Assembly: GCA_963969395.1 (NCBI GenBank) | Contig: OZ017805.1 | Location: forward strand, 11,656,001-11,720,000 | Direction: 5' to 3' | Source: Pseudoscleropodium purum | Taxonomy: Eukaryota > Streptophyta > Bryopsida > Hypnales > Brachytheciaceae | DNA: 64,000 nucleotides | In this document: positions 1 to 10,981 of the stretch, piece by piece | Numbering within the stretch: position 1 is the stretch's first letter | Layout of the letters: each line of letters opens with the position of its first letter | Translations under genes and position numbers: made by a program | The notes under the pieces: generated by a model | The model's database searches: none | The model's input: the letters and a program-made list of their open reading frames with translations, nothing else | Told to the model about the DNA's origin: nothing

Positions 1-3000
1 CTTCAACAAGATACTTGATAATATATCCATTCAATACATGAGAGATTTGAATCATTAATAAACAACTCTCTCCCAAAAATTCTAACCATGTTTAATGACA
101 CAACTGTAATAGCATTACTAATGTATTTCTAATTCTAATCCTACCAATTGTAACAGTAATAGGTTTTATAAAGCTAATTTAGGAATGGATTTTTTTAAAA
201 TTAAATCATATTGTAGAATCCTATCATGCTTGATTTTTTGTGTTGTTTGTAAACATGCACAAAATAATGGTTTTTTAATATCTTTAGATGATTCATTTTG
301 TTTCATTCTGCGTTTAGTAATTTACTTGTGTTTGTATGAAATATCTATGACCAGGTTAAGAAGGTTGTATTTGCCACCCTCATAGCAAATGTCATGCAAG
401 ACAATGCACATGTCCGTCTAATGCTTACAAAAGGAGAAAAAATGTCGGTCAATATGTCTTGCAAAGTTATATGTTTGTTGGAATGCTACATTGCTATCCT
501 CATTTGGAAATGATGATGTGTACAATGGCTTGTAAGAGAGTTGGACATGCTAATCGGTTTTGTAGCTCCAAGTTTGTATATAATAGTTTGTGAGACCTTT
601 CCTCTAACAGTGTTAATGATGCTTCTACAAACAACTTCAAAAACGAGTCCCATTTTTAATTTCTATAGGTGCAAATTAATTGTTTGGTTCCTCTCATTGT
701 TAAATTAAGGCTTCTTTTGGCTATAGATTTCAAATGACCCTTTTCCTCTTCCCCCAACTTTATTAACAAAGTTATTAATGATTCGCTAATTGACTATGTT
801 GACTTAATGTTTAGTTAATGTTAATATAATGTTGTTAATCTTTGTGTGATGTTAGTATCCTTTGCAACAAGAATGATGTGAATTTAATGAAGCTTAAATG
901 ACAAAATTGAAGGAAAAGATTGGGGTTTATTTTATTTTTGTATTGCAATGTGGAAAACTTGAGGTTGAATATTGTACTTTCAATTTAGTATTTTGGGAAG
1001 TATATTGCAATTTGGAAAGAATTTGAAGCTCAATCTATATTTTTTTTCATGTATGCTTGCTATCTATTGTGATTAAAGGTCTACTTGTACGCTCTTGAGT
1101 ATTTATTGTCCATGACCATGTGATAGCAACTACAAACACAACAAATATTTTAGACCTTGAATTGTTGTATTTAGGATGTCTAGATAGAAAATCAATTTCT
1201 CTCATCCAATCAGGGAGGTTTGAGCACATATTTTGTAGGTTAGAAGAATGAATACTAGCATTTTACATACTTAGAATGGGCATACATAACTTAGCTAACC
1301 ATATTTTGATCACTTGGTTGGTTGTCCAATTATTTATCAATTCCATAATTAATAGAGAGGTTCCACAATTGACTTCTCTTTGAATTTTTTTATTGAAGAT
1401 TCATTCAAGGAAAATGACTGTGTGGCCTAACAAGATGTTTGAAGAGTTGGCATGTTCAATTAACAAATTTAATGGAGCCCAATTAAAGGTTGTATGTGTT
1501 GAGACTAGAATGTTGGTGCTTCGTTGTGATGCTATAGAAGTAAGTTATTTGAAGAATTCTTTTATAGAATTAGACAAGATGCATCTTTCAAGTAATAGTG
1601 ATGCTCAATACTCACTCTTAGGTAGGACAAGCAATGTCATCTTCATTTTATATTTGTCATAATATCTCTTATTATGTTAAATTTTTGGAAGTTAACCTGA
1701 GTTTATATAATATGTTTTAATGTTTGAGATTGGCTTGGTTGTATTTTAGATTATCCTTATGTCTCACTCATGTATTTTGTATCATATACTTGTGCTGTAG
1801 CTCTTTAGAGCAGTATAATTAGTAATAAAAAAAAATTTGTAATTGCACATATTATAATAGTATCTTTAGAAGTTGACATGCTATATACATATCTGACTAG
1901 ACAATGTCCACTTGTTAATTGACAATCATGTGAAAGTGCATCTTCATTCAAGGACTTCTCATTTGGTGCATGTCTGCACACCATGTTGTAGGTGGTAAAG
2001 AATAAAATGATGGGATAACAAGGAACTCAAGGACATGGACTTAATTGCTGGTAGGCAAGCATTAGATACAACCATAGTCTTTGGATTAAGAGATGAAGCA
2101 CTATTTAATTCCAATCACCCAATGCCTAATGACTCGAATTGCAGTACTAGCATTTGGCAGACTTTTGAAGGTTTTCTATTCTCTTTAAAGCTTCCAACTG
2201 CCTCGACAACTTTGTCATTATCATCGCCCCATAGCCCTTGTTTCTGGCAACTTGACACTGATGATTAGGCTTTTGTTGTCGGAGCTAGTGACACTATTCT
2301 CTTAGATTATATCAGTGTTGTGATTGACACTGTTTTCTTGGGTTATGTTAGCTTTGTAGGTGAATTCAAGATATTAGAGCAAGATTGTGAAACACGGGTT
2401 TTCTTGTTTCTAGACCTTAGAGATACTTACATTGGGTTGAAGTGTGCATAGAAATGTTTTTTTATGCACTTTCTGATTATACTCTTGACGTGTAGGAGAA
2501 GGAACTACTTCTAGGACTAGAGATGATTGTGTGGACCAAGTTATTAGAGATGAAGGCACTTACACAAGGAACACTTTAGGCCAAAGTGGCTGTAGAAGGT
2601 TTTTAGAGTTTGAACTCTATGAGGTAAATTATTTTTAACCGAAATTGCTATAATACCCAAAGGAGCCCAATTGCATGATTTAAAGTTTGATTAACCCTTA
2701 TTTTTATCATATCAATAGTTCCCAGTTAAAGGACCACTTATCAACTTCCAATCGTTGGCGGCTTAATTCTTCACTCCGGGAAGCTTGGTTTGTTCTCCAA
2801 CAAATCTTTCTCCTTCACCGATTTTTCCTTTTCTTCTTCACTGTGCTTCGACTACTGCCCCAATTGTTCTGCACCAGTTCAGCTTGGGCATTTGATCTCA
2901 CTCCAATCAGTTTTATGACAATATTTACACTTGTCTCTCACCACACTAGATTTACTTTGATTCCTGTTTCTTATTGATTTCCCAAATGTTATTCATTATT

Positions 3001-4124
3001 ATTTAATTTGCTTTATGTTTATCCCAATTGGACTATTCCTCTCAATACACTCGCAGTCTTTATATTCTCTCTGATTAAATTCTTATTCATTTTAATTGTT
3101 ATTTCCAATTTATGTTATGTTTCACAGTCTTCACATTCTCTCTTCTCAATCGGTATTAATCCCCCCCGTTAGTCTCACTCAAGCACTGAACACAATCGTG
3201 TTTTATCACTCTTCATAACACTCCAATCTCACACAGAATCCCTATCGGTAATTTCCCACACACACACATACACTGATAACACTCCCAATTGCTCACAGAT
3301 TCAATTACAAATAATTCCACAGTTCCCATTTGATCTCCTCAAACACACATCCAATTGTCAAACGCGCATACAACATACACATACACAGTTACATACACAA
3401 TTGTAAAACATCTCGCTATATTCCAAAGACAAAATTGCAAAAAACATAAAATTCACAATTGTTTTACTTCCTATTCTCGGAAGGAGTGCCTGCTTTGCTT
3501 GAAGGTCAACTGAAACTCCGATTGGTTCTCACCCGCCTAAATACCTAGCCAACCACCGTAATTACCAATCGATCCTAACCTTTAAGATCTCAATTCACTT
3601 GACTTCACTCCCGATTGGTAACTAACACTACTAACCAGCACAACTACACTCCCTATTGGTAAAAGCCACAAGTTAACAACCAAATAAACAATCGGCAAAA
3701 AGGTAAACACAAAATCAGACTACAGTGGCAATCCTAATTATTGTGTAGGAACTCTACTAGTGAATGAAGTAAGTAGGATGTTGTAACAACAAAATATTGA
3801 ATTGAAAGGGCATGCACAATCATTACAAATGCAAATCAAAACATCAAGGTTTGTACACGTTCAATATTATGTATGTTTATGGAAACACATAAAGCCTCAC
3901 ATACACCTGATCTTGAACTGCTTGATGTTGGGACTTAATCTAGAGTTGTGTAAGATGAAGCCATTGGAAAAATACATGAAAGAGGCTATTTTAGATGTTT
4001 TTGAAGTTCAAGCTAATAGTAGGCAGCAATGCAAAGCCTTCAAGATAGAGTGGGTAAAGGAATTGAAGAAAAATGTTGTGATGACCTCTAGCAATCACCA
4101 TGGTCATTTTTCTACAAGTGTGTG
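1..4124. other. AT-rich stretch, no gene recognised
   Basis: I see no convincing gene here. Open frames are short and lack recognisable motifs. From about 2690 to 3720 the composition changes: the strand becomes C/T-rich and repeatedly carries CCAAT/ATTGG words (for example near 3025, 3517, 3609 and 3650). From about 3724 to 4124 there is a weakly coding-looking plus-strand frame with a stop near 3795 and then about 110 open codons; I cannot assign it to any family. It runs into the left end of the next element, so it could be the broken end of an older element. Confidence 0.5.
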
Positions 4125-5448
4125 TATCGCATGTGTAGTCTAGCCGTAAATATATTTACACACGAAAATGTGGTAAGATGACACGAATTATCGTCCCAGG
4201 AAATTCTAGATGCCTTTCCAAACTCCAATGTCTAGATGATCGTTTCCTCTTCTTCCAACTACTCTCTTTTACTCTCTTTTTCGAAATTTCTACTATCTAG
4301 ATTCCAATCCCCGTCCGGTGTCGCAGCACAGGGCAGGTCAATTCCCCATTATACTCACAAAAATCGCTCTAGAGTATAACTAAGTGACTCTAAAGATCGA
4401 ACCCACGAGATCCTGTGAAGTATCTAGCTCTATTAAGCAGTTAAGCTCAGTCAGTATGCCAATCTTACTTTCCGGTCCTAGATCTAGAACCAGAAATACT
4501 ACCACACCGGGTAACTACAGACCGGATTACTCCTTCTTCCAGTCCTACTAACTATCCGGTCCGTACAAATACCCAAATCCCAGGATCTCACAACTTCCGA
4601 TCCTGGAAATCCGTCCTGACCAATCCGGTCGGGATGGTCATCCTGTACTCGTAATCCTATCCGGTTTGGTTTTGCCTCTGTTTCACCATCAGAGGGGTCG
4701 CCGCTTAATTTTGAGAGTGGTAGGCCCACCACTCCTTCCGTAACTTATAGTGGCTGAAGACCCACTGTCCTACCTTCTAGACTCCTAAGCTAATCCGGAT
4801 CCGGTTTGGTCCTTCACAACAACCCAGATAGCAATCCGGGTCGTAGGTCACACAAAGACCCCACACTCGACCCTCTCGTACTACAACGACCTTGATGCTA
4901 CTTCCGATCCATGCGAAGACAGGTGGTTACAAGTGCACCCGTCCGTTCCAACATCAACTAGAGTTCTTCCGTTACCCATACGGGTGGTGAGACCTCACAG
5001 GAGATCGGACACTCGACCGGATTTCCCACCCGGGAGTTCTAGCGCAGCTAAGGAATCCCTCCCTACCCGCTTAGCCTAACAACGGCTTTCTCACCCGGAA
5101 TCTCAAACTCTAGACGTGCTGAGGAACTAAGTTCACTCCCAACTCTTCGGTACCTACTCACATGCACCTTGGATCGGAAAATAAACACCAAGGGGAGAAT
5201 TCACTTGCCAACCAACTCGTACTATCCTAACTCCACATCATACAATCCTGTCGCGCTGGAGAGAGATACACAACGAAGAGAATGGAAAGGTACAAGAAGT
5301 TTGCAAAATGAACAACTCCCAATTCCCATCGCAGGAACCGATTTATATACAAAGGGTCAAAACCCTAAAAGCACAAAAAGGAGCGGAAAACCCGTGGGGG
5401 TCCGCCGCCACCTAAATCTAACTTCCGGTCTAACCTAATACTATTGAG

Positions 5449-5469
5449 CCGGATCCGGATCCGGATCCG
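5449..5469. repeat. Short CCGGAT hexamer array
   Basis: Three and a half tandem CCGGAT units lie in the 3' non-coding part of element A. The same word (ATCCGG/CCGGAT) is scattered throughout A and, in decayed form, through the other family members. Confidence 0.8.
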
Positions 5470-5500
5470 CTCCTACTCCTAACTGAAATTCAAATCCTAT

Positions 5501-5851
5501 CTACCCTACAACTCTAGATCCTATCGTCGGGCTTCCGACCTCCGGGACTAGCTCCTCGAAGACTTCGCTCAAATTCCGGACCCGTTCCCCCTCCGCAGGA
5601 TTCGATCCGGGTGGGGACTCCAGGTCGATGGTGATATCCGGTCTCGTGCCCGGAGTCCCAGTCCGTGCAGACTTCTTGGACTCAGGAGTCCAATCCTTCC
5701 TGTCCTTCGCCATAGTTGCATCCGGAAAGAGGTCCGGTAGTGAGATGTCCAAAAGGTGAATACCTTTGTCGCACGTCGCTCCCGTCAGCTTCCGGCTGCT
5801 CTCCTCGATCCGGTCCGCTGCCTTCCGCCCCTCTACCATTGCCGTCTCCAC
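5501..5851 (-). CDS. Continuation of element A frame beyond an amber codon
   Basis: Directly after the TAG at 5852-5854 the same frame stays open for 116 codons and ends at 5501. It has no ATG at its start and is not a separate gene. The product would be a polar C-terminal extension of the gag-like protein, about 553 residues in all if the amber were read through or were a sense codon. At this position the related copy near 50.6 kb has TGG, the copy near 9.3 kb has CGG and the one near 57.76 kb also has TAG. A simple nonsense mutation (TGG to TAG) is therefore the plainest explanation. Programmed readthrough cannot be excluded from sequence. Confidence 0.4.
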   Translation of the reverse strand: METAMVEGRKAADRIEESSRKLTGATCDKGIHLLDISLPDLFPDATMAKDRKDWTPESKKSARTGTPGTRPDITIDLESPPGSNPAEGERVRNLSEVFEELVPEVGSPTIGSRVVG

Positions 5852-7159
5852 CTACTTGGCGAAGTCCGCGAGAATCCGGACCATCCGGGAACCGGATAGT
5901 TTCTTCTCTTCGTGGATCTTCTCGTCGAAGAGCTTCGCCTTGGCCGCTGCCGTTCCGGTCTCTCCCAGGACCGCCTTGATCTGCTCGGCCACCTTCCGAG
6001 TCTCCTCCGCCATCTCCCGAGCGGCCGTCACGTCTTCCTGATAGGCAAAAAGTGTTGCCTTCAGTTTATCTACCTCCTCCTGCAACCGGCGGATCTCGGC
6101 TTCCTGCTTCCGGGTCTCTTCCGGATTCGTGATGCATTGCGCCACTTGTTCCGCCAAGTTGCTGTCCGGTGCAGCACCCACCAACTTGCCGATTGCCGCA
6201 AGCGTCCTGTGCTTGACCTCCCAATCCGCCCTGATGTTGCAGAGGACGTTGATCAGACCGTTGAACGGATCTTGCATATCCGGATCTCCCCCGGAATTGG
6301 CCTTCTCGGCTTCCGGTTTCTCCTCCGGGGCCGGTTTGTCTTGACCGGGAGGCGTCCCGCGCTTGTGTGGAGGCGTCAGCTTCTGTCGCTTGATCGGCGG
6401 CATCGGCTCCTCCTCTTCCTCGCTGGACTCCCGGTCTGACTCGGAATCGGATTCCGCTTCGTCATCCGTCTCCGACTCCCCGTACTTCAGGAGCACTTCC
6501 TGCGTCTTCCACGCCTTCTCCTCTATGTTGGTGAGGACTTGGTTCTCCCGATAGAGGTGGAAGAGATAAGGGCACACTGGAGTGGCCCTTTTCTTCCCAA
6601 CCCTACTAACAAGCTGGGCCACGAGATCGGAAATGATCCGTGCCCAGTCCACTTTCCGGGTACCACTGAGGGCACCGAAAATGGTGTTGCCGAGGGTGAT
6701 CGTCACCCTGGTCGGCTTTTCCGGGTGAAGAACCGGAACCAGGAATTGCAGGAGCCGACGGTGTCGGTCATCCAAGCAATCCTCGACCGCGTATCCGTCC
6801 TTCGGGTTGACGGCTCCCTTGAACTTCCCTCGGACAAACTCATCCTTCCGGCTCGCCATTCCCAAACCTCCTGTCCGGAAACCGTAAACCGCTCTCCACA
6901 TCCCCTCGTTCCAGCTGACGGGAGCTCCCCTCACGGTGTTGTCAAACTGGTTGGACAACTTTCCGAGGAGCTCCTTGACCATTCTCTCCTCCCTAAAACC
7001 CCAAGGTTTCTCGGCAAACCCTACGCAACCCATGGATCTGAGATCATCCATGAGTTCAGCCTTTTCCGGCTCTGTGGAGGGAATAACCGGAATGACTTTC
7101 CGGAGCTTCACCTCGCCTCCAGAGGGACTCGCTTGTCTCGACCTACGTAGCTGAGGCAT
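5852..7159 (-). CDS. Gag-like / 'plant transposon protein'-like ORF of element A
   Basis: A 435-residue protein, with the ATG at 7159 chosen because it is the first ATG in the frame and begins MPQLRRSRQ. Residues about 20-80 hold a block shared with the other copies (VIPS, then GC(V/I)G, then PVxW). Residues about 130-210 are the best conserved part (KPTRVTI, NTIFGAL, PYLFHLY). An acidic Ser/Glu/Asp tract follows at about 220-255, then a basic KR patch, a Pro/Lys-rich linker and a predicted coiled coil over the last 100 residues. The middle block resembles, in pattern only, the 'putative plant transposon protein' segment found in gag-like regions of plant elements. No zinc knuckle, protease, RT, integrase or DDE motif is seen. 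It is the only copy in the window whose frame is unbroken for this length. Function is unknown: a structural or DNA-binding role is inference. The frame ends in TAG with open sequence behind it. Confidence 0.7.
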   Translation of the reverse strand: MPQLRRSRQASPSGGEVKLRKVIPVIPSTEPEKAELMDDLRSMGCVGFAEKPWGFREERMVKELLGKLSNQFDNTVRGAPVSWNEGMWRAVYGFRTGGLGMASRKDEFVRGKFKGAVNPKDGYAVEDCLDDRHRRLLQFLVPVLHPEKPTRVTITLGNTIFGALSGTRKVDWARIISDLVAQLVSRVGKKRATPVCPYLFHLYRENQVLTNIEEKAWKTQEVLLKYGESETDDEAESDSESDRESSEEEEEPMPPIKRQKLTPPHKRGTPPGQDKPAPEEKPEAEKANSGGDPDMQDPFNGLINVLCNIRADWEVKHRTLAAIGKLVGAAPDSNLAEQVAQCITNPEETRKQEAEIRRLQEEVDKLKATLFAYQEDVTAAREMAEETRKVAEQIKAVLGETGTAAAKAKLFDEKIHEEKKLSGSRMVRILADFAK

Positions 7160-7340
7160 TCCCACTCACATCTACCTCACTCTCTCCTAGCCGCACGTCC
7201 CGTTCCTCACTTCCTCTCTCCGATCTCAACCGGAATCAAAATGAACAGAACGCAAACGCACAGACGCACAAACGACAAAAACTCAATCGTGCGCTCAAGG
7301 TCGAGTTTCTAAAAGGGGGTGCAACAGTGAAAGCTCCTCC

Positions 7341-7347
7341 TTTTATA
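7341..7347 (-). promoter_or_regulatory. TATA-like box upstream of element A ORF
   Basis: The minus strand reads TATAAAA followed by GGAG, about 180 bp before the ORF ATG and about 270 bp inside the element's 5' end. Position and sequence fit a plant RNA polymerase II core promoter. The site is inferred from motif alone. Confidence 0.35.
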
Positions 7348-7874
7348 GTCCCTGGACCCTTTCCGGTTTGTCATCATGAATCCGGGTTACCATCATAATC
7401 CGGTTCATCATCATCATCCGGTCCTAGACCTAATCCGTGTTACATTCCGTTTCCGTCGTTAGTTACTCCTGACCGGATTAGATCCAAGAAGCCCACTACT
7501 TCACGTTCCGTGCTACTTCTGAGTTTTCCTTCCCCACCTAATCGGATCCGATTAGCTAATGACTAGTTTCCGTTCCTATTTGGGTGTATACTAAGAAAAT
7601 CAAAATTCTAAGCTACGACATCCGGAATCACCCGATTTTCCAATTTTGCCCTATAACAAACTGGTTTTCAATTCCTCTGTTTTACCATCAGAGAGTCCAG
7701 TATTGATCTTTCGAGGGGTAGGGACTTCACCACTCTAGCCTATTCACTACACAGACAAAAACAAATAAACAACAAACATCCAAGTACTCAAGGTGTTGTA
7801 GCATAGAAGGTAGATCCAGATCCTTACAACTTCCCGAATGGCCGATCCAGAGTGTAGGTCACTCAAGAATGCAT

Positions 7875-8210
7875 TCACTCCTCCTTACTACAATGACAAA
7901 TCTTAGACGCTCGGAATTGACAAGGGGGTAATTTTTCTAGATGTATGACGGATCTTAAGGTTGTCAGACCTTCCGATGAATGGGAGTTTCTTCTAATGGT
8001 TGCTAATCTCCGTATAGAATTTTTTCCAATTCCGGATTTGCACTCACACCACTCTTCATTAAAAACTAGATTACCATTCTGATAGTTTAAAGGCACCACG
8101 CGCAACTCCCTCGTCTTATATCTAACATCATTACAATAGTATTTCCTCAGTCCAATCAAGTTATGCGTAATCCGGATTCCTCTTTGCCCATCCTTCTCAC
8201 ATCTCAACAC
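7875..8210 (-). other. Short 3' open frame ('ORF2') of element B
   Basis: This is a 111-codon open frame near the 3' end of element B. The same frame is open in the copies at 20532-20816 and 41985-42236 and recognisable in those near 43.8, 51.8, 55.8 and 58.9 kb. Shared words include YYCNDVR, VVPLNYQN and EEWCEC. It lacks a conserved ATG: here the first possible initiator is TTG, and only the 41985 copy begins with ATG. Element A has stops in the equivalent region. It may be the remnant of a spliced exon, or non-coding sequence that happens to be open. Confidence 0.35.
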
Positions 8211-8825
8211 TTAAACAACAAACCAATAAAACCTGGATACAAGATTGGAGCCAGAATGTCCACTAGGTGGCTCAAATTAAAGAAGGGAATGGAATATAAC
8301 AAAATAATTACTAGGATGGAATGAGAGGGCAACAAACTTACCTACCCTTAAAAACCAAAATCAGAACCAAAGTCAACACCTAAAAAGCCGAAAAGGCATC
8401 TCAAAAATCAACGCAACCAACTAGTGAACAATCTGAGATATTCGGAACATTCACAGCCCAACTGCCCCTACAAATCCGGAACTCTTAAAACAATCTAGAA
8501 CCTGGACCTAAGCTTGGAAATCCTGTTCCGGATAAAAATCCTACCTAACTACCTATACTCTATCTCCCCTGCCGTGCCTTCTTGGAGTTGTTCTCGCTTT
8601 GACTGCTCCGAGTCTTCACCAAAGCCTTCACTGGTATATTCTTTGCTAATGACCGAATTTGGGGTTCTATAAAACCTTCAGAGGCGAGTCTTCCGATTTC
8701 GTCTCTTCTTTAGATCTAGACTTCAGCACCTCTTCTTCCAACTCTCCAATCTCCTGAATCTCTGGGTCTTTAGCTTGTAGTAATTTACTCAATTCAATCT
8801 CAGCATGATTCCATTTTAGCATTGC

Positions 8826-10470
8826 CTACTGTATATGAGAGAAATTTTGCGGATGAGATCGAGCCGGATTTGTCATTACTCCAATCCGTGTGTCAAGATT
8901 GCCGCGAACCATCAATTTGGATACCATAAACTTTCCAGTCATAACTTTCCCAAGTGGTGGGAAAATCGGGATAGAAAGTGCTTGTTCTACAAGAACAAAT
9001 TTAAGACTCGTGCCTTTCTCCAGCTCAAGTCCCGTTAGTCCTAATGGAGTCCATGCTTGGCTACTTGAGGGTCTTGTAATTGGGATGAAGACAGACTTTA
9101 GTCCCTCCAATTAGTGTTGGATCAGGCCACTCAAAGCTTACCAGATCGGAATATTCCGGAATATACTCTTGGGGACTTCCGGAAATCCTTCTAAATTGAT
9201 GGCCTGTTCAAGATCCAAGTATCTTAGCAACTTTTGCATGTCCTTCAAAACAATCCCCATCCGGGCTTCAAAGTCGACCAAGATCTTTACCATCCTGGAT
9301 TCGGTCATGTGCCCTTCCTTTGCCAACCTTGCGATGTAGAGTTCAACTCGGATCACTATATATTCTGGAACCATGACAAATTCCTTGAGGTTGTCGACAA
9401 GTCGGAGAGCCTTCGTCTCCTTCCATCTCATTGCGTTCAACTCCCCCTCCGTCTACTTGAGTTGGATCTCAAAGTTGTCCCTTTCTTCCTTTAACTTCCA
9501 AATTTGTTCCTCCTTTTGTTGGAACTCCTCTGGATTCGGATATTTTCAGATCTCCTCCAAAATTTGGTCCAACTCTACCTTGAGTTTGTTTACAATAAGA
9601 AGCACGTGATCCTCCAAATCGCCATACATCTGTTTGGCCTATTACATCCACTAGACTCTAGCTTCAAAGAACTCGAGCTCCGAGAGATGTTCCAAATCTG
9701 GTATCGGTTCCTCTCGTTCTGATATTGGTGCCTTCACCCGTGCCGTCGGATCTATGGACTTCCTTCATTTCCGGTCCACTACTTCTATTTCCTCTTCCAG
9801 TTGCTCTTCTTTGGATTCCTTCTCTTCCTTCTCCAACTCTTCCGTGAGGCCGTACTTTAGGATCTCGACTCTAGTATTGTACTCAATCGTCTCCCCGGCA
9901 CTCAAAACCTCCTTGTGGTGATAGAGGTGGAATAGATAAGGCGTGATAGGGTTGTGCTTTGCTTTGCCTATATGCTTTGCTAGCTTGCTCACGACTCCCT
10001 GAATTACTCTTCTCCAATGAACAATTCGATCCTCGAAAGCCTTGAAAATAGTATTGGCCATTGTGACCGTAATGTAGGTAGGCTTTTCCGGATATAAGAT
10101 TGGAATAAGGAAATTCAGTACATGTCTATGCCTCTCATTTTTACAATCACTAATGGCAAAACCTTCCTCTAAGTGGGCTTGACTTCAGAACTTTTCGGTC
10201 ACGTACTTATCTGCTCTTCCGACTAGTTGAAATCCATTCTTCTTAAACAAATAGACATCTACCTAGATTTCTTCTATCCAAGCTACGGGTCAACCTCTCA
10301 TTGTCAACTTGTACTGATTTGGAACTCTGTAAATGAGTTCTTGAATCATCTCCTCGTTCTTTATGCTCCATGACCTATCTAACAACCCAAGACATCCGAT
10401 ACACATGAGGTCCTCTTCTATCTATGCTTGGTGATCCGGATCGAAAGGGATAACCAAACAAACCATCCGG
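8826..10470 (-). pseudogene. Decayed gag-like gene of element B
   Basis: Reading on minus from about 10470, the conserved blocks of the element A protein appear in order: VIP, then GCLG, then NTIFKAF with HWRRVIQ, then ITPYLFHLYHHKEVLS (around 9900-10061). The acidic EE-rich tract follows near 9780-9840, then the coiled-coil part (MVKILVDFEA near 9290). A C-terminal block unique to the long copies (LGLTGLELEKG, then NLDTRIGVMTNPARS) lies at 8826-9110. Several stops and frame changes separate these pieces, so no product is expected. The C-terminal block is not recognisable in element A, so the A protein is shorter or divergent there. Confidence 0.75.
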
Positions 10471-10981
10471 GCTACAACTCCAGACTTTTGTGCAATCAGA
10501 TCGGTAGCCGCTGCCATGAATCATCGACAACTCGCAAACCTAATCCGGTACTACTCCTTCTGTCTCTTCCTATCTTGGTCACTAATTCACTACTCTTTCT
10601 CTCAACTATATGTTTAGCAAGTTCAACAAGTAGAGAGGGAGAAAAAGAGGAGTCACGGTGGATTTAAGCACCCGGTGCACAACCAACAATTCCTAGTGGA
10701 GAACGGGTAGATGACCATTCCCCTAACAATCTCCTAGTTTCATAGACCGGAAGTCTAGAACGTAGGTTTGGAGAATCTGGTACTTTTTTGGATTCCGGAT
10801 CCGTATCGGATTTGTTTCCGTAACCTTACTAAAAGTTTTAGCAATCCGGAAACTAACTATTTCTATTATAGTTATAGTGTAGCAGAAATCTCTAGAAGTT
10901 ACCAAAAGAATTGAAATTTGCAAGTCTATCTAATCCAAATTTTAGACTAACTTATCCAGTTTGAGTTTTTGTGCTTCCACA

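Larger units (their letters stand above)
4319..7620 (-). mobile_element. Family member 'A': CpG-rich element with exact TSD TCCGG and intact ORF
   Basis: This 3302 bp insertion sits in element B. Plus-strand ends are TGTCGCAGC and GCTACGACA, a 9 bp terminal inverted repeat with one mismatch. It is flanked by a perfect 5 bp duplication TCCGG (4314-4318 and 7621-7625). Removing it joins B sequence that is continuous in the copy at 20089. Composition is far richer in C+G and in CCGG/CpG than the surroundings, which suggests a recent arrival not yet eroded by deamination. Comparing the two ends by eye shows no long terminal direct repeat. It has one long minus-strand frame (5852-7159), a TATA-like box upstream, and a 3' region that resembles the other copies distantly. 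An autonomous transposase or polymerase is not visible. Confidence 0.85.
4125..10981 (-). mobile_element. Family member 'B': old TGTNG-ended element, hosts nested element A
   Basis: Its 3' end lies at the left (the minus strand ends in a decayed CGATA) and its 5' end at the right (TGTGGAAGCAC read on minus from 10981). The left 180 bp match the left end of the copy in the Helitron at 20089, and the rest matches the copies at 36627, 48930 and 52962. Without the nested element (4319-7620 plus one 5 bp target copy) it is about 3.55 kb, the size of the other long copies. There are no terminal direct repeats. Flanking 5-mers are GTGTG and TCGTG, only 3/5 alike, so target duplication is not demonstrated. 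It carries a broken gag-like frame and a short 3' open frame. Confidence 0.75.

Noticed and set aside
3802..4143. 113-codon open frame
   Set aside because: No recognised family, runs into the end of element B and its last codons lie inside that element; at best a remnant.
5912..7154. Long plus-strand open frames opposite the element A ORF
   Set aside because: They are antisense shadows of a GC-rich coding frame; no motif, and the minus frame is the one conserved in other copies.
4125..10981. Interpretation as complete LTR retrotransposons
   Set aside because: No terminal direct repeats, primer-binding site, polypurine tract or pol domains were found; the solo-LTR possibility is kept open instead.
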